Below are positions 15,782 through 23,423 of a stretch of DNA of 47,459 nucleotides, one piece after another. The notes beneath the pieces are model-generated. The model was given only the letters and a program-made list of their open reading frames with translations. It did no database searches and was not told where the DNA came from. Source of the stretch: CBFCZU01 sp965602635 (GTDB lineage: Bacteria > Planctomycetota > Phycisphaerae > SM23-33); assembly GCA_965602635.1 (NCBI GenBank), contig CBFCZU010000004.1, forward strand, positions 1 through 47,459, given 5' to 3'. The stretch's first letter is position 1. Every line of letters begins with the position of its first letter. The position numbers and the translations under genes are program-made.

Positions 15782-16444
15782 ATGTATCCGGCACTGATCG
15801 GCAAGAAAATCGGCATGACGCAGGTGTTCGACGAGGCGGGGGCGGTCCAGCCCGTAACGGTCGTTCAGGCCGGCCCTTGCGTTGTGCTGCAGGTCAAGAC
15901 GGTTGATGCGGACGGGTATGACGCGGTCCAGATCGGCTTCGAGGACGTCAGGCCGCAGCGGGCGTCCCGCCCGGCCGTTGGGCACGCAGCCCGGGCAAAG
16001 ACGCGTCCCAAGAAGGAAGTCCGCGAGGTTCGCGCCAGCGGCCAGCCCGTCGAGGCCGAGTCCGGAGAGACCTGGACGGTCGAGGGCTTCGCCGACGTCA
16101 GGTTCGTGGACGTGGTCGGCACCAGCAAGGGCAAGGGCTTTGCCGGCGTGATGAAGCGTCACGGCTTCAAGGGCATGCCCGCCAGCCACGGCACCGAGCG
16201 GAAGCACCGCGGGCCCGGCTCGATTTCCAGCCACGGCAGCAACGCCGGTTTGGGTGGCAGCATAAAGAAGGGCAAGCGCATGGCCGGGCACATGGGCGCC
16301 GAGCGGGTCAAGACTCGCAAGTGCCGCCTGGTGGGGGTCGACGTGGAGAACAACCTGCTGCTGATCAGGGGCTCTGTTCCCGGCCCCAACGGCGCATACG
16401 TGTTCGTGGAGAGGTCGAAGACCGCCAAGGCCGAAAAGGCCTGA
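15782..16444 (+). CDS. rplC: 50S ribosomal protein L3
   Basis: L3 is an early assembly protein whose long loop reaches the peptidyl-transferase centre. The ATG at 15782 gives 220 residues. The open frame upstream (from 15695) has no similarity. The start MYPALIGKKIGMTQVF and GTSKGKGFAGVMKRHGF are standard. The loop between GSI and KGK (codons 16217-16276) has 14 residues where E. coli has 10, and lacks the Gln that PrmB methylates in E. coli. It is followed by rplD after 24 bp. Confidence 0.96.
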   Translation: MYPALIGKKIGMTQVFDEAGAVQPVTVVQAGPCVVLQVKTVDADGYDAVQIGFEDVRPQRASRPAVGHAARAKTRPKKEVREVRASGQPVEAESGETWTVEGFADVRFVDVVGTSKGKGFAGVMKRHGFKGMPASHGTERKHRGPGSISSHGSNAGLGGSIKKGKRMAGHMGAERVKTRKCRLVGVDVENNLLLIRGSVPGPNGAYVFVERSKTAKAEKA

Positions 16445-16468
16445 TAGCCGACGAGGAATCGCTAGGCG

Positions 16469-17092
16469 ATGTTGGAAGTTTCGGTTTACAACACGGCGGG
16501 CGAGGCGATCGAAACGCTCCAGATAGACGAGGAGCGCTTCGGCAACACGGTCAATGTGGACCTGCTCAAGCAGGCGATCGTCGCCTACCACGCCAACAAG
16601 CGGCAGGGCAGCGCCACGACCAGAGGCCGGAGCCAGGTTGTCGGCTCGACGCGGAAGATCTTCCGCCAGAAAGGCACCGGGCGAGCCCGCCGAGGCAACA
16701 TCCGCACACACGTGGTCAGAGGCGGCGGCGTGACCTTCGCCAAGCAGCCACGCGACTACAGCAAGGGCCTGCCCAGGAAGATGCGGCGCAGGGCGTTGGA
16801 CTCGGCCATCCTCGCCAAGCTCCTGGGCCACGACCTGCTGGTGGTGGACGGGCTGGAGGTCACCGAGCCCAAGACCAAGCTGGTGGCCGAGCTTCTGGCC
16901 AACCTCAAGATCAACCGCTCCTGCCTGTTGACCATCCCGGAGCGGAACCAGGCATTGTGGAAAAGCGCCCGCAACATCCCCGACGTGACGGTGCGAACGG
17001 CGGCTGAGTTGAACGCCTTCGACGTGGCCACCCGCCAGAAGATGCTGGTGACCCGCGAGGCGATGGACATGCTCTTGAGCCAGTCGGCGTAG
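16469..17092 (+). CDS. rplD: 50S ribosomal protein L4
   Basis: L4 lines the nascent-peptide exit tunnel and in E. coli represses the S10 operon. The 207-residue product has the conserved tunnel loop with RSQVVGSTRKIFRQKGTGRA (about 53-72), followed by the globular C-terminal part ending AMDMLLSQSA. The start MLEVSVYNTAGE resembles the family N terminus. The gene sits two bases before rplW, so the two are certainly read together. The short S10 leader suggests that L4 does not regulate it in the E. coli manner. Confidence 0.96.
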   Translation: MLEVSVYNTAGEAIETLQIDEERFGNTVNVDLLKQAIVAYHANKRQGSATTRGRSQVVGSTRKIFRQKGTGRARRGNIRTHVVRGGGVTFAKQPRDYSKGLPRKMRRRALDSAILAKLLGHDLLVVDGLEVTEPKTKLVAELLANLKINRSCLLTIPERNQALWKSARNIPDVTVRTAAELNAFDVATRQKMLVTREAMDMLLSQSA

Positions 17093-17094
17093 CC

Positions 17095-17379
17095 ATGGAA
17101 AACGACATATACAACGTTATCGTTCGACCGCTGGTGACCGAGAAGGGCACCCACCAGTCGGAGACGCTCAACGCCTATGCGTTCCATGTCAACCCCGAGG
17201 CCAACAAGGCACAGATCAAGCAGGCGATCGAGAACATATACGACGTCAAGGTCCTGGAGGTGCGGACAGCCAATCGCAAGGGCAAGCCGCGCCGGTACGC
17301 GTACAAGCGAGGCACCACCAGCCGGTGGAAAAAGGCGATCGTGGTTCTTCACGAAGACCATCACATAGACCTGTTCTAG
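17095..17379 (+). CDS. rplW: 50S ribosomal protein L23
   Basis: L23 sits at the tunnel exit and docks trigger factor and SRP. The 94 residues start MENDIYNVIVRPLVTEKGT and include the conserved core IKQAIENIYDVKVLEVRTANRKGK split across residues 41-64. The C-terminal helix is absent as in most bacteria. The start overlaps nothing: it comes two bases after the rplD stop, and rplB begins 17 bp after its own stop. Confidence 0.96.
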   Translation: MENDIYNVIVRPLVTEKGTHQSETLNAYAFHVNPEANKAQIKQAIENIYDVKVLEVRTANRKGKPRRYAYKRGTTSRWKKAIVVLHEDHHIDLF

Positions 17380-17396
17380 GCGAGCGCAGGGACGTC

Positions 17397-18248
17397 ATGG
17401 CTGTAAAGAAATACAAACCAACCTCGCCGGGGCGACGCAACGCGTCGGTCAACACGCGCGAGGAGATCACCTGCAGCACGCCGCAGAAGTCGCTGCTTCG
17501 GAAGCTGCGCCGCACCGGGGGGCGGAACAACCAGGGCGTGACTACCTGCCGCTTCCGCGGCGGCGGCGCCAAGCGGAAGTACCGGGTCATCGACTTCCGC
17601 CGCGACAAGGACGGCGTCGAAGGGACCGTGGCGAGCATAGAGTACGATCCCAATCGCACCTGCAACATCGCCCTGGTGAAGTACGCCGACGGCGACAAGC
17701 GGTACATCCTCGCCCCTGCGGGGCTGACCGTGGGCGGGAAGATCTACTCCGGCGACGAGGCCGAGCCCAGGGTCGGCAATTGCCTGCCGCTGGCGCGGAT
17801 CCCCGCCGGGATGGAAGTCCACAACATCGAGATGAAGCCGGGCCAGGGCGGGCGTATGGTTCGCTCCGCCGGCGGCTCGGCTCGGCTGGCGGCGAAGGAG
17901 GGCAAGTACGCCCACCTGCTGCTGCCCAGCGGGGAGTCGCGGATGGTCGATATCCGCTGCCGGGCGACCATCGGGCAGGTAGGCAATTCCGACCACGCCA
18001 ACGTGCGGATCGGCAAGGCCGGGCGAAAGCGCCACATGGGCCGCAGGCCTCACGTCCGCGGCTCCGCCCAGAACCCCGTCTCGCACCCCATGGGTGGAGG
18101 CGAAGGGCGAAGGGCGGGCGGGCGGCACCCCTGCAGCCCCACTGGGAAGCTCGCCAAGGGCGGCAGGACGCGCAAGAAGCGCAAGACCTCCAACAAGATG
18201 ATCATCCGCCGGCGCCGCAGCGTGCGGTACGGCCAGCTAAAGCTGTAA
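17397..18248 (+). CDS. rplB: 50S ribosomal protein L2
   Basis: L2 supports subunit association and the peptidyl-transferase centre. The ATG at 17397 gives 283 residues. The frame is open upstream into rplW without similarity. The OB and SH3 domains are normal, and the C-terminal extension is Lys/Arg-rich. In the highly conserved loop the sequence is NPVSHPMGGGEGR: the essential His (E. coli H229) is kept at residue 230, but the neighbouring Asp is Ser229 and the second His is Met232. This looks like a lineage variant and not an error, because the surrounding residues are fully conserved. Confidence 0.97.
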   Translation: MAVKKYKPTSPGRRNASVNTREEITCSTPQKSLLRKLRRTGGRNNQGVTTCRFRGGGAKRKYRVIDFRRDKDGVEGTVASIEYDPNRTCNIALVKYADGDKRYILAPAGLTVGGKIYSGDEAEPRVGNCLPLARIPAGMEVHNIEMKPGQGGRMVRSAGGSARLAAKEGKYAHLLLPSGESRMVDIRCRATIGQVGNSDHANVRIGKAGRKRHMGRRPHVRGSAQNPVSHPMGGGEGRRAGGRHPCSPTGKLAKGGRTRKKRKTSNKMIIRRRRSVRYGQLKL

Positions 18249-18273
18249 CAGGAGCATCTGAACCGGTGACGAA

Positions 18274-18546
18274 ATGTCCAGAAGCCTGAAGAAAGGCCCT
18301 TACGTGGATGAAAAGCTGTTCCGCAAGGTCCAGCGCCAGAAGGAAACCGGCGCCCGCGATCCCATCAGGACCTGGGCGCGGGCCTGCACCATCGTGCCGG
18401 AATTCGTCGGGCACACCTTCGAGGTCCACAACGGGAAGGCCTTCCGGCGGGTGCTGGTAACGGAAGACATGGTTGGGCACAAACTGGGTGAGTTCAGCCC
18501 GACGCGTATGTTCCGCGGGCACACGGCGGCCAGACGCCGTGCGTAG
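18274..18546 (+). CDS. rpsS: 30S ribosomal protein S19
   Basis: S19 forms part of the 30S head with S13 and contacts the A-site finger. The 90-residue product begins MSRSLKKGPYVDEKLFRKV and contains the family core PEFVGHTFEVHNGKAF and GHKLGEFSPTRMF. The C-terminal tail is short and basic. It lies 25 bp after rplB and 20 bp before rplV, the order seen in nearly all bacterial S10 operons. Confidence 0.97.
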   Translation: MSRSLKKGPYVDEKLFRKVQRQKETGARDPIRTWARACTIVPEFVGHTFEVHNGKAFRRVLVTEDMVGHKLGEFSPTRMFRGHTAARRRA

Positions 18547-18566
18547 GCAGAGGCGGCAGGTTTAAG

Positions 18567-18899
18567 ATGGCTTGGCGAGCAGTACACAAATATGCCCGGA
18601 TCAGCCCGACCAAGGTGCGTGGGATCGTGAACATGATCCGCGGGCGTGACGCCGACGAGGCGCTGAATATCCTCAAGTTCACGCCCAACCGGGCCGCGGT
18701 GCTGGTGCGGAAAATCCTCCTCAGCGCGATAGCCAACGCTGACGAGGCAGAGGCCGACGTCGAACGGCTGTACGTTCAGCAGGCCCACGCCGACGAAGCG
18801 CCGGTCATGAAACGGTGGCAGCTGAAGGACCGCTGGCGGCTGTTCCCGATCCACAAGCGCAACAGCCACATAACAGTGATCGTCGAGGAAGCGGAATAA
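18567..18899 (+). CDS. rplV: 50S ribosomal protein L22
   Basis: L22 reaches into the exit tunnel through a long beta-hairpin that shapes macrolide and stalling-peptide sensitivity. The 110 residues include the N-terminal KYARISPTKVRGIVNMIRG and a C-terminal hairpin region (about 78-100). The hairpin tip differs from E. coli (DRWRLFPIHKRNSHIT replaces the usual RAKGRA-type tip), so the product is more divergent than its neighbours. It stops two bases before the rpsC start. Confidence 0.95.
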   Translation: MAWRAVHKYARISPTKVRGIVNMIRGRDADEALNILKFTPNRAAVLVRKILLSAIANADEAEADVERLYVQQAHADEAPVMKRWQLKDRWRLFPIHKRNSHITVIVEEAE

Positions 18900-18901
18900 C
18901 C

Positions 18902-19870
18902 ATGGGTCAGAAAGTTTCTCCAATCGGCTTTCGCACGGGCATCCGGCTGGGGTGGAAGAGCCGCTGGTTTGCTCCCAAGAGCAACTTCGGCGAGTTCCTC
19001 GTCGAGGACGAGAAGGTCCGCCGGTTCATCGACCAGCGCCTGAACCGCCAGCCCCCGTACGCAGCCATCAGCCACATCGAGGTCGAGCGGACGCGCGAGG
19101 AAGTCAGGGTCACGCTCAAGACTGCCCGCCCCGGGCTGGTCATCGGTCCCAGAGGCGCCGAGGTGGAGAAGCTGCGCGAGGCACTGGAGCATCTGACCAA
19201 CCGGCGGGTGAACGTTAACATCGTCGAGATAGGCAGGCCCGACCTGGACGCCCAGTTGGTGGCCGAGGGAATAGCCGAACAGCTCAAGCGCCGCATGAGC
19301 TATCGCCGCGCGATCAAGCAGCGGGCCGAGGCCGTCATGCAGGCCGGCGCAAAGGGCGTGAAGGTCCAGATCGGAGGCCGGCTCGGCGGATCGGAAATGA
19401 GCCGGCGAATCAAGCAGATCCTCGGATCGATACCGTTGCAGACGCTGGATGCCGACGTGGACTACGGCTTCGCGCCGAGCTTCACGACCTACGGCGTGAT
19501 CGGCGTTAAGGTGTGGATCTACCGAGGCCTGTTCGGCGAGGCTGTCTCGCCCGAGGGCGAGCGGCAGGGACCTCCCCCCCGGGGCCGGGGCCGACGTGGC
19601 CCGCCCGGGCGCGGCGGCCCCGGACGCGGTGGCTCCGGACGCGGTGGCTCCGGACGCGGAGCTCCCGGACGCGGAGCTCCGGGACGAGGCCGCAGGCCGG
19701 GAGGCAGAACCGGCCCGGCTCAGGCCTCGCGCTCTCCGCGGCAGGCACCCGGCGGGCGGGCGGCGCCCGACGCCGGCGCAAAGCCGCCCGCGGCGGCGCC
19801 GGAAGCACCCGAGGCTACGCCCGGCGGGCAGGAGAAGCCGCCCACGCAAGGCGAAACACCACAGCAGTAG
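18902..19870 (+). CDS. rpsC: 30S ribosomal protein S3 with a long Gly/Arg-rich tail
   Basis: S3 lies at the mRNA entry channel and has helicase-like contacts with mRNA. The ATG at 18902 gives 322 residues, against about 210-240 in most bacteria. Residues 1 to about 218 are a normal S3: MGQKVSPIGFRTG, the KH motif GLVIGPRGAEV, and the C-terminal domain with KVQIGGRLGGSEMSR and YGVIGVKVWIYRG. The remaining 100 residues are low-complexity: GRGGS/GRGAP repeats (about 236-265), then Pro/Ala/Gln-rich sequence. The repeats are encoded by 15-bp DNA units. The tail could bind RNA in the manner of RGG boxes, which is inference. Confidence 0.95.
   Translation: MGQKVSPIGFRTGIRLGWKSRWFAPKSNFGEFLVEDEKVRRFIDQRLNRQPPYAAISHIEVERTREEVRVTLKTARPGLVIGPRGAEVEKLREALEHLTNRRVNVNIVEIGRPDLDAQLVAEGIAEQLKRRMSYRRAIKQRAEAVMQAGAKGVKVQIGGRLGGSEMSRRIKQILGSIPLQTLDADVDYGFAPSFTTYGVIGVKVWIYRGLFGEAVSPEGERQGPPPRGRGRRGPPGRGGPGRGGSGRGGSGRGAPGRGAPGRGRRPGGRTGPAQASRSPRQAPGGRAAPDAGAKPPAAAPEAPEATPGGQEKPPTQGETPQQ
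19607..19696 (+). repeat. 15-bp tandem repeat inside rpsC
   Basis: Six units in register encode GRGGP, GRGGS, GRGGS, GRGAP, GRGAP and GRGRR. The units at 19622-19636 and 19637-19651 are identical at the DNA level (GGACGCGGTGGCTCC), and 19652-19666 and 19667-19681 differ by a single base. The repeat lies in the coding frame, so gain or loss of a unit lengthens or shortens the tail without a frameshift. Confidence 0.9.
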
Positions 19871-19891
19871 CGTGAAGGAACGAAGAACCCA

Positions 19892-20311
19892 ATGGCGTTA
19901 GTGCCTAAGAGAATCAAGCATCGCAAGTGCCATCGCGGGCGGATCCGCGGAGTGGCTACTCGCGGCAACACGGTCGCCTACGGCGATTTCGGGCTCCAGA
20001 CCCTCGAACCAAACTGGATCACCGCTCGCCAGATCGAGGCCGGACGAGTGGCCGCAACCCACTTCCTCCACCGCGAGGGACGCGTGTACATCCGCATCTT
20101 CCCGGACAAGCCCATCTCCCGTAAGCCTCTGGAGACGCGAATGGGAAAGGGCAAGGGCGAGCCGGATGCTTGGGTCGCCAGCGTCAAGCCGGGCACGATG
20201 CTCTTCGAAATAGGTGGTGCCGACGAGGAGGCCGCCAAGGCCGCCCTTCGGCTGGTTGCCATGAAGATGCCCGTCCGCTGCCGGCTGGTCAGCCGTATTC
20301 GCGGACACTGA
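19892..20311 (+). CDS. rplP: 50S ribosomal protein L16
   Basis: L16 organises tRNA in the A site and interacts with the peptidyl-transferase centre. The 139-residue product begins MALVPKRIKHRKCHRGRIRG and shows the conserved segment FPDKPISRKPLETRMGKGKG (about 70-89), with the Arg that YcfD hydroxylates in some proteobacteria. It follows rpsC by 21 bp and precedes rpmC by 24 bp. Confidence 0.97.
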   Translation: MALVPKRIKHRKCHRGRIRGVATRGNTVAYGDFGLQTLEPNWITARQIEAGRVAATHFLHREGRVYIRIFPDKPISRKPLETRMGKGKGEPDAWVASVKPGTMLFEIGGADEEAAKAALRLVAMKMPVRCRLVSRIRGH

Positions 20312-20335
20312 AAGAACGGATCATAATCGCCAGAC

Positions 20336-20554
20336 ATGAAGCCCCGGGAAGTCAGAGAGTTGTCGGACGAAGAACTTCAGGCGGAATTGGCACGTCTGCA
20401 GCGGCACTTGTTTGACGTCCGCGCCCAGGCAGTGACCGAGAAGCTGGAAGATCCGACCATGCTGTGGAAAGCTAAACGGGACGTGGCCCGAATCCTGACG
20501 GTCCGCCGCCAGCGGGAGATGGAGCGGCAGGTCCGCCAGGGCGAGGAGAAATAA
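20336..20554 (+). CDS. rpmC: 50S ribosomal protein L29
   Basis: L29 is a two-helix hairpin at the tunnel exit next to L23. The 72 residues begin MKPREVRELSDEELQAELARLQRHL and contain LEDPTMLWKAKRDVARILTVRR, the second helix. It is slightly longer at the C terminus than E. coli L29 (63 residues). The stop TAA is followed at once by the TTG start of rpsQ, so translation is probably coupled. Confidence 0.95.
   Translation: MKPREVRELSDEELQAELARLQRHLFDVRAQAVTEKLEDPTMLWKAKRDVARILTVRRQREMERQVRQGEEK
20543..20548 (+). promoter_or_regulatory. Ribosome binding site for the TTG start of rpsQ
   Basis: GAGGAG lies six bases before TTG 20555. The next in-frame ATG (20567) has its purine stretch directly adjacent with no spacer, so TTG is the better start. 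Confidence 0.7.
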
Positions 20555-20881
20555 TTGGCCCGGGAGATGACGACAGGCAAGCCGAAGGGCTCGGCCCGGC
20601 CGCTGAGGCGCACGAAGCTGGGCGTCGTGGATTCCATCTCCGGCACCATGACGGTGCGGGTGCTGGTCAACGACCTGGTCAAGCACCGGCTGTACGGCAA
20701 GTACATGAAGCGCCGCACGAAGCTGCTGGTGCACGACGTTAAGGAAGAGGCGCGCGTGGGAGACACGGTGGAAGTGGCGTCGTGCCGCCCGCAGAGCAAG
20801 AACAAGTCCTGGCGGCTGGTGCGTGTGGTTCGGCGCGGCGGCGAGGTAACGACTGGTGATTCAGCAGGAAACGAAACTTGA
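20555..20881 (+). CDS. rpsQ: 30S ribosomal protein S17
   Basis: S17 is an OB-fold protein that binds 16S helix 11 early in assembly. From the TTG at 20555 the product has 108 residues, longer than the 80-90 usual. An N-terminal lead of about 20 basic residues precedes the OB fold (GVVDSISGTMTVRVLV, KHRLYGKYMKRRTKL, HDVKEEARVGDTVEV), and a tail of about 15 residues follows. The last 26 bp overlap the start of rplN. A shorter start at ATG 20567 would drop only four residues. Confidence 0.94.
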   Translation: MAREMTTGKPKGSARPLRRTKLGVVDSISGTMTVRVLVNDLVKHRLYGKYMKRRTKLLVHDVKEEARVGDTVEVASCRPQSKNKSWRLVRVVRRGGEVTTGDSAGNET

Positions 20882-21242
20882 CATAGCCGACAACACCGGG
20901 GCCAGGAGCGCCCTGTGCATCAAGGTGTTGGGCGGTTCGACGGGCCGGGGCAAGTTCAGCCGCCGGACCGCCGGCGTGGGCGACGTGATCGTTTGCACGG
21001 TCAAGAAGGCCACCCCGGGCGGGCAGATCAAGGCCAGCGAAATAGTCCGCTGCGTGGTGGTCCGGACGGCGTTCCCGATCCGGCGGAAGGACGGCAGCTA
21101 CGTCCGCTTCGACCGCAGCGCCGCTGTGATAATCGACAACGACGGTAACCCGAGGGGCACGCGAATCTTCGGCGCCGTCGCCCGCGAGCTGCGGGAAAAG
21201 AACTTCATGAAAATCGTCTCACTGGCTTCCGAGGTGGTCTGA
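20856..21242 (+). CDS. rplN: 50S ribosomal protein L14
   Basis: L14 forms the inter-subunit bridge B8 and contacts the ribosome-silencing factor RsfS. The GTG start gives 128 residues beginning MIQQETKLDIADNTGARSALCIKVLGGS, the most conserved stretch of the family (residues 1-28). FDRSAAVIIDNDGNPRGTRIFG is also standard. It overlaps the end of rpsQ by 26 bp in a different frame, a degree of overlap not typical of this pair, which implies coupling. Confidence 0.96.
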   Translation: MIQQETKLDIADNTGARSALCIKVLGGSTGRGKFSRRTAGVGDVIVCTVKKATPGGQIKASEIVRCVVVRTAFPIRRKDGSYVRFDRSAAVIIDNDGNPRGTRIFGAVARELREKNFMKIVSLASEVV

Positions 21243-21244
21243 GG

Positions 21245-21583
21245 ATGGCACGGCACGTGCGAAAAGGCGATACGGTCATGGTGATCGCCGGGGACGACAA
21301 GGGCAAGACCGGCGAGGTGCTGCGCGTGGACCTCAAGGCCGGCAAGGTGCTGGTGCAGGGCGTCAACCGCGTGTATCGCCACCTCCGCCCCTCGCGGCAG
21401 CACCCGCAGGGCGGCAGGATCCAGAAGGAGATGCCCATCAGCATCTCCAACGTGCTGCCGGTCGCCCCCAGGACGGGCCAGCCCACGCGGGTGAGCTTCA
21501 GGACGAACTCTGACGGGACCAAGGAGCGCGTCGCCAAGAAGACCGGCGAGGTGCTCGGCGTGGTCAGGCAAAGGCAGCAGTAG
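21245..21583 (+). CDS. rplX: 50S ribosomal protein L24
   Basis: L24 initiates 50S assembly and lies near the tunnel exit. The 112-residue product has the N-terminal KOW motif (KGDTVMVIAGDDKGKTGEV, residues 7-25) followed by VNRVYRHLRPSRQHPQGGR, as in the family. It begins two bases after the rplN stop and ends 17 bp before rplE. Confidence 0.97.
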   Translation: MARHVRKGDTVMVIAGDDKGKTGEVLRVDLKAGKVLVQGVNRVYRHLRPSRQHPQGGRIQKEMPISISNVLPVAPRTGQPTRVSFRTNSDGTKERVAKKTGEVLGVVRQRQQ

Positions 21584-21600
21584 CAGGAAGGTACGGTCGA

Positions 21601-22143
21601 ATGGTCGCGCGTCTTCTGGAACAGTATAAGAATGAGGTGGTGCCGGCGCTGGTCAGCGAATTCGGCCATGCCAACGTGCACGATGTTCCCCGGCTGGAGA
21701 AGGTCGTGGTCTCCATGGGCACCGGGCGGCCATCGGGCGAGGAAGGCAAAGCGGATGCAGCCATGGCCGAGCTGGCGCTGATCGCCGGCCAGAAGCCCGT
21801 GTTCACCCTCGCCCGCAAGAGCGTCTCCAACTTCGAGCTCCGCGAAGGGATGCAGGTGGGGTTGAAGGTCACGCTGCGAGGCGTGCGGATGTACGAGTTC
21901 CTGGACCGGCTCATCTCGCTGGCGATCCCGCGAGTGAGAGATTTCCGCGGGCTCTCACCCAGCGGCTTCGATGGGCACGGCAACTATAACATGGGCCTGG
22001 CCGAGCAGACCATCTTCCCGGAGATAAACCCGGCCAAGGTCAAGTTCACCCAAGGCATGAACATCGCGATGATAACCACCGCCAAGACCGACGAGGAGTC
22101 CCGCAGGCTGCTGGGCCTGCTGGGCATGCCGTTCAGGGCGTAG
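21601..22143 (+). CDS. rplE: 50S ribosomal protein L5
   Basis: L5 binds 5S rRNA and contacts P-site tRNA. The 180 residues match the family length. Recognisable segments are VPRLEKVVVSMGTG (about 27-40), GQKPVFTLARKSVSNFELREG, RDFRGLSPSGFDGHGNYNMGL, and the C-terminal AKTDEESRRLLGLLGMPF. It precedes rpsN by 15 bp. Confidence 0.97.
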   Translation: MVARLLEQYKNEVVPALVSEFGHANVHDVPRLEKVVVSMGTGRPSGEEGKADAAMAELALIAGQKPVFTLARKSVSNFELREGMQVGLKVTLRGVRMYEFLDRLISLAIPRVRDFRGLSPSGFDGHGNYNMGLAEQTIFPEINPAKVKFTQGMNIAMITTAKTDEESRRLLGLLGMPFRA

Positions 22144-22158
22144 GGTTACGAGGAGGCG

Positions 22159-22344
22159 ATGGCAACCAAGGCACAGATAGCCAAGAGCAAACGACGGCCG
22201 AAGTTTTCGAGCCGCGTGCAGCGCCGCTGTGAGCTGTGCGGGCGGCCACGGTCGGTCTATCGTAAATTCCGAATCTGCCGCATCTGCCTGAGGACCCTTG
22301 CCAACCAGGGCAAGATCCCCGGCATGCGGAAGGCGAGTTGGTGA
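22159..22344 (+). CDS. rpsN: 30S ribosomal protein S14, zinc-binding short form
   Basis: This is the short type Z S14 (61 residues), which carries a zinc ribbon in place of the long form's extra sequence. The four ligands are the two Cys of CELCGRP and the two of CRICLR, C-terminal half. The ending LANQGKIPGMRKASW is typical. It is read together with rplE and rpsH (13 bp gap). Confidence 0.97.
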   Translation: MATKAQIAKSKRRPKFSSRVQRRCELCGRPRSVYRKFRICRICLRTLANQGKIPGMRKASW

Positions 22345-22357
22345 GGCAAAGGAAGCC

Positions 22358-22756
22358 ATGAGTCTGTCGGATCCAATTGCTGACATGCTCACGCGAATCC
22401 GCAACGCGGTTCGCGTCCAGCGCGAGAACGTCAACGTCCGCGCGAGCCGCATCTGCGAGGGCATCGCCAACGTCCTCAAGGCGGAGGGCTACATCGAGGA
22501 CTATGCCCTCGTCGAGGACGGCAAGCAGGGGCTGCTGCGGATTTACCTCCGCTACGGCCCGGCGGGCGAGCAGGTTATCACCGAGATCAAGCGCGTCTCC
22601 AAGCCGGGACGGAGAGTCTACAGTGGCGCGGAGGACCTGCCCCGCCCGCTCGACGGGATGGGAGTGGCCATCGTCTCCACCAGCCGAGGCGTCCTCTCTG
22701 ACCGGCGGTGCCGCCAGGAAAACGTGGGCGGGGAAGTGCTCTGTACCGTTTGCTAG
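22358..22756 (+). CDS. rpsH: 30S ribosomal protein S8
   Basis: S8 binds the central 16S domain and in E. coli represses the spc operon. The ATG at 22358 gives 132 residues starting MSLSDPIADMLTRIRNAV. The open frame continues back into rpsN without similarity. The C terminus with the STSRGVLSDRRCRQENVGGEVLC segment (residues about 109-131) is the family RNA-binding end. It precedes rplF by 10 bp. No obvious S8 target-like structure is visible around rplE. Confidence 0.97.
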   Translation: MSLSDPIADMLTRIRNAVRVQRENVNVRASRICEGIANVLKAEGYIEDYALVEDGKQGLLRIYLRYGPAGEQVITEIKRVSKPGRRVYSGAEDLPRPLDGMGVAIVSTSRGVLSDRRCRQENVGGEVLCTVC

Positions 22757-22766
22757 GAATCGCCCG

Positions 22767-23351
22767 ATGTCGCGCGTAGGCAACAAACCGATCCCCGTGC
22801 CCGACGACGTGAAGGTGTCCGTGGACGGGCGGACCGTCAACGTCGAGGGCCCCAAGGGCAAGCTGAGCTGGACCCACCGGCCGGAGGTCGCCGTCCAGTA
22901 CGACCCGGGCGGAAAGACCATCACCGTCCAGCGCCACGACGACGAGGCGCTCACTCGGGCGCTGCATGGCACGACCCGGACGCTGGTGGCGAACATGATC
23001 GAGGGCTGCCGCAACGGATACCAGAAAAGCCTGGAGATATACGGTGTCGGCTACGGCGTGCAGGTCCAGGGCGGCAAGGCGTCCGTTAGCGTCGGGTACT
23101 CCGGCCCGCGGGTTCTCGACATCCCCCAGGGCATCGAGGTGACTGTGCAGACGCCTCAGGCCCGGGGCGATGCCGAGCCGGCGCGGTTCACCATCTCCGG
23201 CCCGGACAAACAAGTAGTCGGCGAGTTCGCCGCCCGGCTTCGCATGGCCCGCCCGCCGGAGCCGTATAAGGGAAAGGGCATCCGCTACGCGGGCGAATAT
23301 GTCCGGCGGAAGGTCGGCAAGGCCTTCGGCGGCACGGGCATGACCGGGTAG
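22767..23351 (+). CDS. rplF: 50S ribosomal protein L6
   Basis: L6 lies near the GTPase centre and the sarcin-ricin loop. The ATG at 22767 gives 194 residues starting MSRVGNKPIPVPDDVKVSV. The frame is open upstream through rpsH without similarity. Two homologous domains are visible (about 1-82 and 83-175). The C-terminal signature PPEPYKGKGIRYAGEYVRRK is present with KVGKAFGGTG following. The next gene, rplR, starts after 72 bp. Confidence 0.97.
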   Translation: MSRVGNKPIPVPDDVKVSVDGRTVNVEGPKGKLSWTHRPEVAVQYDPGGKTITVQRHDDEALTRALHGTTRTLVANMIEGCRNGYQKSLEIYGVGYGVQVQGGKASVSVGYSGPRVLDIPQGIEVTVQTPQARGDAEPARFTISGPDKQVVGEFAARLRMARPPEPYKGKGIRYAGEYVRRKVGKAFGGTGMTG

Positions 23352-23423
23352 CCGGCGGCGACAAGGAATGCATAGGGCAGTTCCGGCGGGAGGCTTCCCG
23401 CCGAGGCGGCGGGACAGAGAGCC

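Noticed and set aside
19607..19696. Possible CRISPR-like repeat
   Set aside because: The units are contiguous with no spacers and lie in the reading frame of rpsC.
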